Program-made: the position numbers and the translations under genes
Notes under the pieces: generated by a model
Told to the model about the DNA's origin: nothing
The model's database searches: none
Seen by the model: only the letters and a program-made list of their open reading frames with translations
DNA from: Traorella massiliensis
Lineage (GTDB): Bacteria; Bacillota_I; Bacilli_A; Erysipelotrichales; Erysipelotrichaceae
DNA length: 64,000 bases
NCBI RefSeq assembly: GCF_900104665.1
Contig: NZ_LT629969.1
Coordinates: forward strand, 976,917 to 1,040,916
Reading direction: 5' to 3'
Shown: piece by piece, positions 8,563 through 15,778 of the stretch
Layout of the letters: each line of letters starts with the position of its first letter
How positions within the stretch are numbered: position 1 is the stretch's first letter

Positions 8563-8760
8563 AACTGATGAAGTAGAGAATATTTATGAAATGTTAAAGA
8601 GAGTGGACGTTGGGTGTGAGTCCATACAGGAAGTAAATAGGGACACTATGGAGGTACTGTTTGCAAAGAACAGTCGGGACTCGCCGTTATGAGTTGAGTG
8701 CGCAGTCATGCGAACTAAGGTGGTATCACGTTAAGCGTCCTTAGATGGACGCTTTTTTTT
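8563..8760 (+). promoter_or_regulatory. T-box riboswitch for hisS-aspS
   Basis: A tRNA-sensing leader. An AGTA motif at 8571-8574 and a GGGTG loop motif near 8612 fit Stem I. The specifier region reads GGGACACTATGG, with GAC at 8642-8644 and CAC at 8644-8646. The T-box sequence AAGGTGGTATCACG is at 8717-8730. CTAAGG (8715-8720) can pair with CCTTAG (8739-8744) as antiterminator, competing with the terminator stem AAGCGTCC/GGACGCTT (8733-8754) plus eight T. Uncharged tRNA(Asp) and/or tRNA(His) should allow read-through. Confidence 0.92.
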
Positions 8761-8781
8761 GTTTTTAAAAGGAGAGAAGAC

Positions 8782-10062
8782 ATGACAAATTATCAGATGC
8801 CTCGAGGCACACAGGATATTCTGCCAAATGAAATTGAAAAGTGGCATGCATTAGAAGAATATCTACAGAAATTTACAACTTTGTATCACTATAAAGAAAT
8901 CCGTACACCTATTTTTGAACATACGGAAGTGTTTAAACGTGGTAATGATTCCAGTGATATGGTCAATAAAGAAATGTACACTTTTATGGATAATGGTGCA
9001 CGTTCTTTGACATTACGTCCAGAAGGTACAGCAGGGGTATGCCGCAGTTTTGTGGAAAATAAGCTTTATGGCAGTGCAGACCTGCCTGTTAAGCTTTACT
9101 ATATGGGGCCTATGATGCGCTATGAGCGTCCACAGAAGGGCAGACAGCGTATTTTCAACCAGTTTGGTGTTGAGGTACTAGGTGTCAAGAATCCGTATCT
9201 GGATGTAGAAACGATTGCTTTGGGATATTCGATCCTTAGTGGATTAGGTCTTAAGGATCTTGTTGTTCAGCTGAATACATTAGGAGATGATGAATCACGA
9301 AATAATTATCGTGAAGCCTTGAAAAAACATTTTCAAGGTCACTTAAATGAACTATGTGCCGATTGTCGTCGCCGTTATGAACAAAATCCATTGCGTATCT
9401 TAGATTGTAAGGTGGATCATGATCACCCGGCAATGTTAAGTGCTCCAAAAATCAGTGATTATCTAAATAAAGAAAGCCGTGATTATTTTGAAAAGGTAAA
9501 AGCAGGTTTAGATGCGTTAGAGATTCCTTATACGGTTGAAGACCGCCTTGTCAGAGGACTTGATTATTATACTCATACAGTGTTTGAGATCGTTTCTGTG
9601 AATGAAGAAATGGGTTCTCAGGCAACTCTTTTAGCGGGAGGACGTTATGATGGCCTGATCGAGTATTTTGGTGGACCTGAGATGTCTGGTATTGGCTGGG
9701 CACTCGGAATGGAAAGAATCTTGCTGGCTTTAGAAGCAGAAAATATTGAAATCGCAAAAGATGAAGGAATTGATGCTTATGTGCTTTGTCTTTGTAAGGA
9801 AGCTCAGCTGGAAGCATTTAAGCTGACAACAACCTTGAGAAGCCACGGTTTCATCTGTGATACTGATTATCAGCTGCGTTCTTTTAAGGCACAGTTTAAG
9901 AGCGTTGAACGAATGAAAGCGAAGATAGCCATTCTTATTGGTGAAGATGAGCTGGCATCACATACGCTTTCTTTAAAGAAAATTGATACACAGGAACAGT
10001 TTAAGATCAATGCAGATGAAATTATTGCGAAAATGGATGAATTATTAGAGGAGAGATTTTAA
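8782..10062 (+). CDS. hisS: Histidyl-tRNA synthetase
   Basis: Class II aminoacyl-tRNA synthetase (426 residues) that charges tRNA(His). Class II motif 2 is seen in the region YMGPMMRYERPQKGRQRIF, the two histidine-specific signatures are LVRGLDYYTHTVFE and ASLLAGGRYDGL-like LLAGGRYDGLIEYFGG, and motif 3 is GIGWALGMERILLAL. A C-terminal anticodon-binding domain follows from about residue 325. The RBS is AAAAGGAGAG. It is controlled by the T-box leader and its stop codon directly abuts the aspS start, so the two are co-translated. Confidence 0.97.
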   Translation: MTNYQMPRGTQDILPNEIEKWHALEEYLQKFTTLYHYKEIRTPIFEHTEVFKRGNDSSDMVNKEMYTFMDNGARSLTLRPEGTAGVCRSFVENKLYGSADLPVKLYYMGPMMRYERPQKGRQRIFNQFGVEVLGVKNPYLDVETIALGYSILSGLGLKDLVVQLNTLGDDESRNNYREALKKHFQGHLNELCADCRRRYEQNPLRILDCKVDHDHPAMLSAPKISDYLNKESRDYFEKVKAGLDALEIPYTVEDRLVRGLDYYTHTVFEIVSVNEEMGSQATLLAGGRYDGLIEYFGGPEMSGIGWALGMERILLALEAENIEIAKDEGIDAYVLCLCKEAQLEAFKLTTTLRSHGFICDTDYQLRSFKAQFKSVERMKAKIAILIGEDELASHTLSLKKIDTQEQFKINADEIIAKMDELLEERF

Positions 10063-11814
10063 ATGGAGAGAACACATACATGTGGTGAATTGACACTGGA
10101 TCATGTAAATGAAACGGTTACTTTATGTGGCTGGGTCAATAAAAGAAGAAATTTTGGAGCTTTAGTTTTTATCGATTTAAGAGATCGTGAGGGGATCACA
10201 CAGTGTGTCTTTGATGAAAAGATTTCTGAACAGATCGTCAGCGTTCGAAATGAATACGTACTTCAAGTAACAGGAAAAGTCGTTGAAAGACAAGATAAAA
10301 ACCCTAAGATGAAAACGGGTGATATCGAGATCAGCGTAAGTGATGTAAAGATCATCAATAGTGCTGAAACAACACCTTTGATCATCGCAAATCAGACAGA
10401 TGCCTTAGAAGACACACGTTTAAAATATCGTTATCTTGATTTAAGACGTGAATGTTTACAGAACAATTTAAAACTAAGACATCAGGTAACAATGTGTGCC
10501 CGCAACTATTTATCTGACTTAGGCTTTTTAGAAATCGAAACACCGATTCTTTGTAAATCAACACCTGAAGGAGCTCGTGATTATTTAGTTCCAAGCAGAA
10601 TTTCTAAAGGAAGCTTTTATGCATTACCACAGTCACCACAAATATATAAACAGCTTCTGATGATTGCCGGAATGGATAAATATTTCCAAATTGCCCGTTG
10701 TTTCAGAGATGAAGATCTACGCTCAGACAGACAGCCAGAATTTGATCAGATCGATATTGAAATGTCTTTCGCAAATGAAGATGATATCTTTTCTGTTGTA
10801 GAAGGTTTGATGAGAAAGATATTCAAAGATACGAAAGGTATTGAACTTGATGAATTTAAACGAATTCCTTATGATGAGTGTATGTCTAGATTTGGTTCTG
10901 ATAAACCTGATCTACGCTTTGAAATGGAAATCGTAAATATAACAGACATATTTAAAAATACAGAATTTACGATTTTTCAAAATATCTTAAATGATAAAGG
11001 AATGATCAATTGTATCGTCGCAAGAAATGCTGCAGATAAGTTCTCTCGTAAAGATTGTGATCATTTAACTGAATTTGTGAAAGTATATGGAGCTAAAGCT
11101 TTATCTTTCTTAAAATATACAAATCAAAGCTGGAGCGGTTCAATTCATAAAGTATTGAACGATCATGAAAAAGAACTCTTAAAGGAAACATTACAAATTG
11201 AAGAAAATGATATCGTATTTATCGTTGCCGATAAGCCAAAGATTTCATTAACATCTTTAGGAGCGTTACGTGTTAAGTTAGGAAAAGAGCTGAAATTGAT
11301 TGATGAAAGCAAATATTGCTTCTTATGGGTTACTGATTTTCCAATGTTTGAATATGATGAGACAGAAAACCGCTATGTAGCCGCTCACCATCCTTTTACT
11401 TCTCCTAAGGCTGAAGATGTCGATAAGCTGATCAGCGATCCTGCTCACTGTTATTCAAGAGCTTATGATCTTGTATTAAATGGTTATGAACTGCTTAGTG
11501 GTTCAATTCGTATTCATGATCAAAATCTTCAGGAAAAAGTCTTTGAAGCGATTGGATTGACACAAGAACAGGCAGAAGAAAAGTTTGGATTCTTTTTAGA
11601 AGCCTTTAAGTATGGTACTCCACCTCATGGCGGTGTAGGTATCGGACTGGAAAGACTTGTTATGATCTTAGCTGGTACTGAGAATATTCGTGATGTCGTT
11701 GCTTTCCCAAAAACAGCAAGTGCAAGCGATCTGATGAGCGAAGCACCTTCCGGTGTAGATGAAAATCAGCTTAAAGAGTTAGGATTAATGATTCAAAAGA
11801 ATGATGGAAAATAA
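10063..11814 (+). CDS. aspS: Aspartyl-tRNA synthetase
   Basis: Class II synthetase of the bacterial type (583 residues) that charges tRNA(Asp). It has an N-terminal OB-fold anticodon domain (VTLCGWVNKRRNFG), the catalytic core with FLEIETPIL, RCFRDEDLRSDRQPEFDQID (motif 2), a GAD insertion at about 290-420, and GVGIGLERLVMILAG (motif 3) near the C-terminus. It starts on the base after the hisS stop. The hisS-aspS pair under one T-box is common in Firmicutes. A terminator follows, then a 6S RNA gene, as at the equivalent place in Bacillus subtilis. Confidence 0.97.
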   Translation: MERTHTCGELTLDHVNETVTLCGWVNKRRNFGALVFIDLRDREGITQCVFDEKISEQIVSVRNEYVLQVTGKVVERQDKNPKMKTGDIEISVSDVKIINSAETTPLIIANQTDALEDTRLKYRYLDLRRECLQNNLKLRHQVTMCARNYLSDLGFLEIETPILCKSTPEGARDYLVPSRISKGSFYALPQSPQIYKQLLMIAGMDKYFQIARCFRDEDLRSDRQPEFDQIDIEMSFANEDDIFSVVEGLMRKIFKDTKGIELDEFKRIPYDECMSRFGSDKPDLRFEMEIVNITDIFKNTEFTIFQNILNDKGMINCIVARNAADKFSRKDCDHLTEFVKVYGAKALSFLKYTNQSWSGSIHKVLNDHEKELLKETLQIEENDIVFIVADKPKISLTSLGALRVKLGKELKLIDESKYCFLWVTDFPMFEYDETENRYVAAHHPFTSPKAEDVDKLISDPAHCYSRAYDLVLNGYELLSGSIRIHDQNLQEKVFEAIGLTQEQAEEKFGFFLEAFKYGTPPHGGVGIGLERLVMILAGTENIRDVVAFPKTASASDLMSEAPSGVDENQLKELGLMIQKNDGK

Positions 11815-11844
11815 TTCCGTGGGTCCTATATCAAATTATCTATA

Positions 11845-11874
11845 AAAAATCAAGAGTATACTTTTGATTTTTTT
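11845..11874 (+). terminator. Terminator of hisS-aspS
   Basis: AAAATCAAGAG, loop TATA, CTTTTGATTTTTTT (11-pair stem with one G-T pair). Confidence 0.85.
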
Positions 11875-11888
11875 ATAATATAATGGAA

Positions 11889-12062
11889 TTGTCCAAAAGG
11901 TTCAAATTTTTCCTCAAAGTTGAGATAAGGGAGTCCGGACGTTGAAATTTGGTGTTGAATGCCTGTGTTTCATAGGAATCCTAAAGATTTTCACAGGACA
12001 CCCACCTGTATATACAGGGAAAGATCTCACCTTTTGGGTAAGCGGGTTTAATCCCGCTTTTC
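11889..12062 (+). ncRNA. ssrS: 6S RNA
   Basis: A structured, gene-free transcript of about 170 bases just downstream of aspS, where Bacillus subtilis carries bsrA (6S-1 RNA). The closing stem is CCAAAAGGT (11893-11901) with ACCTTTTGG (12029-12037). The next pairs are TTGAGAT with ATCTCA. A large open central part with inner hairpins CCTGTG/CACAGG and the palindrome CCTGTATATACAGG completes the long-rod, central-bubble shape of 6S RNA, which binds the sigma-A holoenzyme. TATAAT copies at 11874 and 11879 fit transcription from about 11891. The terminator AAGCGGG/CCCGCTTTT is at 12040-12062. Confidence 0.8.
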
Positions 12063-12102
12063 TTTTGTGTAAAAAGTTGGTATAATAGGCGAGAGGTGTT
12101 AT

Positions 12103-12702
12103 ATGGAAACATGGATTGTTGAATTTATCGAACAGTTTGGATACTTAGCAGTATTTCTGCTTATTGCATTGGAAAATGTTTTTCCACCCATTCCAAGTGA
12201 AATCATTTTGACTTTTGCTGGTTTCATGATTACAAAAAGTGATTTAGGATATTTAGGGATGGTCCTTTTTTCAACATTAGGTTCTTATATCGGAGCTATC
12301 ATTTTATATGGGCTTGGTTATTTTCTGCGTCCAGAGAAATTTGAACGTTTTTTAAATTTATTTAAGTTTAATCTTGAGGATGTAGAAAAAGCCGAAAAAT
12401 GGTTCAATAACAAAGGCTCTCTGACTGTTTTCTTTTGCCGGTTTGTGCCAATCATCCGTTCACTGATCAGTATTCCGGCAGGAATGAGCCGTATGAAGAT
12501 GCTTCCTTTTTCTCTGTATACAGTCGTAGGAAGCTTAATTTGGAACTGCGTGCTGATTTATGTTGGAACTGTACTTGGAGATCACTATGGATTGATTTCA
12601 GGTTATATGGATCAGTATGGACTTGTTGTGGGCATCATCGTTGTGATCGTTGCTGCGGCTTGGCTGATCATGAAATTCAAAAAGAAAAAGAAAGATGCTT
12701 AA
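12103..12702 (+). CDS. DedA family membrane protein
   Basis: A 199-residue polytopic membrane protein of the DedA/SNARE-associated family, some of which flip undecaprenyl phosphate or other phospholipids. Family signatures are NVFPPIPSEIILTFAG at about residues 25-40 and FFCRFVPIIRSLISIPAGMS near 108-127, with the conserved Arg residues. The C-terminus is a short lysine-rich cytoplasmic tail. An extended -10 (TTGGTATAAT, 12077-12086) follows the 6S terminator and GAGAGGTG is the RBS. The lipid substrate is not determined. Confidence 0.9.
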   Translation: METWIVEFIEQFGYLAVFLLIALENVFPPIPSEIILTFAGFMITKSDLGYLGMVLFSTLGSYIGAIILYGLGYFLRPEKFERFLNLFKFNLEDVEKAEKWFNNKGSLTVFFCRFVPIIRSLISIPAGMSRMKMLPFSLYTVVGSLIWNCVLIYVGTVLGDHYGLISGYMDQYGLVVGIIVVIVAAAWLIMKFKKKKKDA

Positions 12703-12724
12703 AAGCAGCTTTTAAGGTAAAAAA

Positions 12725-13558
12725 ATGGAAAGTTTTAATGGATTACTGCTTGTGAATAAACCGCAAAATATGACTTCTTTTGATGTTGTTGCCATCATGA
12801 GAAAAAAGCTTCATATCAAAAAAATTGGTCATAGCGGTACATTGGATCCAATGGCTGAAGGTGTATTATTGCTGCTGATCGGGAAAGCAACTAAAATTCT
12901 CCCTTATCTTGAAAATACTGATAAAGAATATATTGCGACTTTTGAGTTAGGCAAGCAGACTGATACTGAAGATATTTGGGGCAAAGTAACTGAAGAAAAA
13001 GAAGTGCATGAAATTTTTGATTTGCAATCCTTATGCAATTCATTTATTGGAAAACAAAAACAGTTGCCACCTATGGTCAGTTCCATTAAAGTAAAAGGAA
13101 AGAAGCTTTATGAATATGCTCGTGAGCAGATTGAAGTAGAACGTCCTTTAAGAGATATTGAGATCTATGATATTGAGGCATTGGATAAAAATAAGATCAG
13201 AGTGAGTTGTTCAAGTGGTACTTATATTCGTTCTTTGATTCGTGATATGGCGATTCAAAGCGGTAATATCGGATGCATGAGCTCGCTTACCAGGACAAGA
13301 GTAGGAAAGTTTACACTGAAGGATTGTTATGACCTGGATGAGGTAGATGCTGATACGGTTCAGCTGCATTCTATCTATGAAGCGTTAAGCTATCTGCCAA
13401 TGATTGAAGTTGAAAATGAATTTGATGTCCTAAACGGTAAAAAGATTCGACTTGATACAAAAGAAGAGCGTGTGCTGATGGTAAAAAATAAAGAAGCTTT
13501 AGCCATCTATAGACGACATCATCAAAATGTTTTTGGCTGTGAAAGAGGTTTATGGTAA
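12725..13558 (+). CDS. truB: tRNA pseudouridine-55 synthase
   Basis: Makes the universal pseudouridine at position 55 in the T-loop of tRNAs. The catalytic Asp lies in GHSGTLDPMAEGVLLL at about residues 37-52. GTYIRSLIRDMA near 168 and the KxxLPPM block (KQKQLPPMVSSIKVKGKKLY) are typical. It has 277 residues with a short C-terminal region, slightly shorter than many homologues. The RBS is weak (AAGG). The stop codon overlaps the ribF start in TAATG, so the pair is translationally coupled, as in many Firmicutes. Confidence 0.95.
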   Translation: MESFNGLLLVNKPQNMTSFDVVAIMRKKLHIKKIGHSGTLDPMAEGVLLLLIGKATKILPYLENTDKEYIATFELGKQTDTEDIWGKVTEEKEVHEIFDLQSLCNSFIGKQKQLPPMVSSIKVKGKKLYEYAREQIEVERPLRDIEIYDIEALDKNKIRVSCSSGTYIRSLIRDMAIQSGNIGCMSSLTRTRVGKFTLKDCYDLDEVDADTVQLHSIYEALSYLPMIEVENEFDVLNGKKIRLDTKEERVLMVKNKEALAIYRRHHQNVFGCERGLW

Positions 13559-14463
13559 TGAAAGTAATATGCATGGATTTAAATAAAATTGAACAGTTAG
13601 AAGGTATAGCTGCCTGCATTGGCTATTTTGACGGAATGCATCTTGGCCATATGCGCCTGATTGAAGAAACACTTAAACAGGCAGAAGCTAAATCCTTAAA
13701 AAGTGCCTGCATTACCTTTGATCCGGATCCTTGGTGCGTCATTAAACAGATGGAAGATATTGCACATATTACTTCAATGGAAGAACGTATCGAAATTGGA
13801 CGTCAATGTGGTTTAGATTACTGGATCATTATTTCTTTCACAAAACAACTGGCTTCCTTATCCTATCAAGATTTTGAAAAGATGTTAGCACAGATGAATA
13901 TCAAGAGTTTGATTTGTGGATTTGATTATTCATATGGGTATAAGGGTGAGGGAAATGTTGAAACCTTGAAAAAGCAATCATATTTTGATGTAGTAGAAGT
14001 GGAAGAAGTAACTTATGAAGATGAGAAAATTTCATCAACCCGTATCGAAAAATCAATTCAAGAAGGTGATATGAAAAAAACACTTCATTTATTAGGAAGA
14101 CCTTATTCCATTAAAGGAACAATCACAGAAGGTCGCTCCTTAGGACATACGATCGGTTTTCCAACCGCTAATCTGAAAATGAAGTATCATTCGATCTTGC
14201 CTCATGTAGGTGTCTATATTGGTTATGCTTATGTGCTAGGCAAACATTATAAATGCATGATCAATGTAGGTCATAATCCTACTTTTAATTATAAGGAAGA
14301 TATTGCTGTCGAAGCTTATCTGGTAGATTTTGAACAAAAGATCTATGGAGATGATATGGAATTGATCTTTATTGAAAGAATCCGTGATGAAAAACGATTT
14401 GATAGTAAAGAAGATTTAGTGGAACAGCTTAAACGTGATGTGTTAAAAGCAAAATCACTTTAG
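13558..14463 (+). CDS. ribF: Bifunctional riboflavin kinase/FAD synthetase
   Basis: Converts riboflavin to FMN and then to FAD (301 residues). The N-terminal adenylyltransferase domain has GYFDGMHLGHMRLIEE, with the nucleotide-binding His pair, and ISSTRIEKSI near 162. The C-terminal kinase domain has GHTIGFPTANLKM and GVYIGYAYV. The ATG at 13558 is preferred to the ATG at 13552 because it is 9 bases rather than 3 from AGAGG, and it overlaps the truB stop. Confidence 0.94.
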   Translation: MKVICMDLNKIEQLEGIAACIGYFDGMHLGHMRLIEETLKQAEAKSLKSACITFDPDPWCVIKQMEDIAHITSMEERIEIGRQCGLDYWIIISFTKQLASLSYQDFEKMLAQMNIKSLICGFDYSYGYKGEGNVETLKKQSYFDVVEVEEVTYEDEKISSTRIEKSIQEGDMKKTLHLLGRPYSIKGTITEGRSLGHTIGFPTANLKMKYHSILPHVGVYIGYAYVLGKHYKCMINVGHNPTFNYKEDIAVEAYLVDFEQKIYGDDMELIFIERIRDEKRFDSKEDLVEQLKRDVLKAKSL

Positions 14464-14510
14464 GTATAAACCTCCTTTTGTTTCATATAATGAAATGCAA
14501 GGAGGTTTTT
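14464..14510 (+). terminator. Composite hairpin: ribF terminator, sigma-E-like promoter and spoIIIAH RBS
   Basis: AAACCTCCTT (14468-14477) pairs with AAGGAGGTTT (14499-14508), followed by more T, so it works as the ribF terminator. The loop carries CATATAAT (14484-14491), matching the sigma-E -10 consensus, with a partial -35 (GTATAAA) 13 bases upstream. The 3' arm AAGGAGG is also the ribosome binding site of the next gene. A transcript starting inside the loop would lack the 5' arm and leave the site free. Confidence 0.6.
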
Positions 14511-14512
14511 TT

Positions 14513-14968
14513 ATGAATAAACAAGCCCTCGCTTTTATCAGCATGTTTACTTTAGTGCTGATGCTTTCGATTTACTATGTATCACTCGAAACGATTCCAC
14601 CTCAAAGTAATACACCTGTCAGTGATATAACAAGTGTCATGGCTGTTTTAAATGAGCAAAATCAGGAAAAGAAAGACACTTTGGTGTTACAGCTAAAAGA
14701 ACAGCTGGCAAGCAGTGAAACAAGCGAAGAAAAGAAAAAAGAAGTTCTTTCTAAAATTGAAACGATTGAAAATAGCAAGCAGACAGAAGAAAAAATCGTT
14801 GCTGCTTTAGAACAAAAAGGGTTTAAAAGTGTTGTGAATATTGAAGATGATATCGTTAAGACAAGTGTTTTTGAAGTTGAAAAAAGTAATGAAAAAGCAG
14901 CTGAGATCATGCGTCTGATTTATCCTTTGATTTCTTCAAATCAGACGATCGAATTAGTTTTTAGTTGA
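14513..14968 (+). CDS. spoIIIAH: Stage III sporulation protein AH (SpoIIIAH)
   Basis: A mother-cell membrane protein (152 residues) that in Bacillus pairs with forespore SpoIIQ to build the feeding channel across the engulfed forespore. One N-terminal membrane segment (ALAFISMFTLVLMLSIYYV) is followed by a charged, helix-rich stretch and a C-terminal ring-forming domain, IVAALEQKGFKSVVNIEDD onward. The rest of the spoIIIA operon, which normally precedes it, is not here: ribF lies directly upstream. The asp23-nusB genes follow, as in clostridial genomes. The start is set by AAGGAGG. Function is inferred from family and place. Confidence 0.82.
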   Translation: MNKQALAFISMFTLVLMLSIYYVSLETIPPQSNTPVSDITSVMAVLNEQNQEKKDTLVLQLKEQLASSETSEEKKKEVLSKIETIENSKQTEEKIVAALEQKGFKSVVNIEDDIVKTSVFEVEKSNEKAAEIMRLIYPLISSNQTIELVFS

Positions 14969-14993
14969 AAGATGCTTCACTTTCAAGTATAAT
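14965..14993 (+). promoter_or_regulatory. Sigma-A promoter of the asp23-like gene
   Basis: TTGAAA, 17 bases, TATAAT, overlapping the spoIIIAH stop. The RBS is AGAAGGTGAT. Confidence 0.8.
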
Positions 14994-15013
14994 AGCAATA
15001 GAAGGTGATAAAA

Positions 15014-15340
15014 GTGGCACAAGAATATATTTGTATAAAAAAATCAAATGATTACGGACAAATTGCAATTAACAAAAAAGTATTTGAATCAATTGCATTG
15101 ATTGAAATTGGTGAAGAAGAAAAAACAGTTTTACCTGATTCTTCAAGATTTAAAAATGCTGTAAGCTGCAGAGTTTCTAAGAATTCATTAGTACTGAATG
15201 TTGATGTGAAAGTAAATTATCAGCAGAATGTGAACGAAATCTGCTCACGTCTTCAGGATAAAATTTATAATTCGATCTTGCATATGACAGGTGTGAAGAT
15301 GGATATGATAGACATCAAGGTGACCGGATTTATTTTCTAG
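15014..15340 (+). CDS. Asp23/Gls24 (YqhY) family protein
   Basis: A small cytoplasmic protein (108 residues) of the Asp23/DUF322 group, often encoded next to nusB; relatives are linked to envelope stress and fatty acid synthesis control. It shows the family layout: ISKKVFESIAL-like INKKVFESIALIEI, then a region of alternating beta strands (SLVLNVDVKVNY) and DKIYNSILHMTGVKMDMIDIKV at the end. The GTG at 15014 is chosen because it is 8 bases after AAGGTGAT; an in-frame GTG at 15005 lies inside that site. Confidence 0.8.
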   Translation: MAQEYICIKKSNDYGQIAINKKVFESIALIEIGEEEKTVLPDSSRFKNAVSCRVSKNSLVLNVDVKVNYQQNVNEICSRLQDKIYNSILHMTGVKMDMIDIKVTGFIF

Positions 15341-15347
15341 CTTAATT

Positions 15348-15367
15348 ACACCCTAACGGGTGTTTTT
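15348..15367 (+). terminator. Terminator
   Basis: ACACCC, loop TAAC, GGGTGTTTTT. The stem is short, so some read-through into nusB is likely. Confidence 0.75.
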
Positions 15368-15406
15368 GAATGGAATATGTGCTAAAATGAAATGATGGAG
15401 GTAACC

Positions 15407-15778
15407 ATGAGCAGACATACATTACGAGAAACTGCAATGACTTGTCTTTATCAGTATTTTCTTTTAAATACAGATATCAAGTCTATTGTTTATGAAAATG
15501 CGGGAAATGAAATTGATCCTTTTCTTTATACTGTAACGATCGATGCTTTAAAACATAAAGATTATTATATAAAGAAAATTAATGATGTACTGAGCGATGA
15601 GTGGGAATTTGACCGCTTAGGCTGTATTGAAAAGGCCATCCTTTTGATGGCTGCAGCAGAGCTTGATTTTGAGACTGCTAATAAGGCAATCGTAATTGAT
15701 GAAGCAGTGACTCTTTCTAAGAAGTACTGTGATAGCGAAACTTATAAACTGATCAATGGAGTGCTAGATAAGCTATGA
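15407..15778 (+). CDS. nusB: Transcription antitermination factor NusB
   Basis: An RNA-binding factor (123 residues) that acts with NusE in antitermination of rRNA operons. It shows the N-terminal HTLRETAMTCLYQY helix (compare S/HxxRexAlqaLyq) and the C-terminal PIVIDEAVxLAKK-like AIVIDEAVTLSKKYCDSETY, with NGVLDKL at the end. The start at 15407 follows TGGAGG; in-frame ATGs at 15392/15395 lie upstream of that site. The stop overlaps the xseA start in ATGA, so they are coupled. Confidence 0.93.
   Translation: MSRHTLRETAMTCLYQYFLLNTDIKSIVYENAGNEIDPFLYTVTIDALKHKDYYIKKINDVLSDEWEFDRLGCIEKAILLMAAAELDFETANKAIVIDEAVTLSKKYCDSETYKLINGVLDKL

Noticed and set aside
12435-12755. 106-codon plus-strand frame overlapping dedA
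   Set aside because: It lies in another frame of dedA, is rich in Cys, Arg and Trp as expected for shadow frames, and lacks a start signal.
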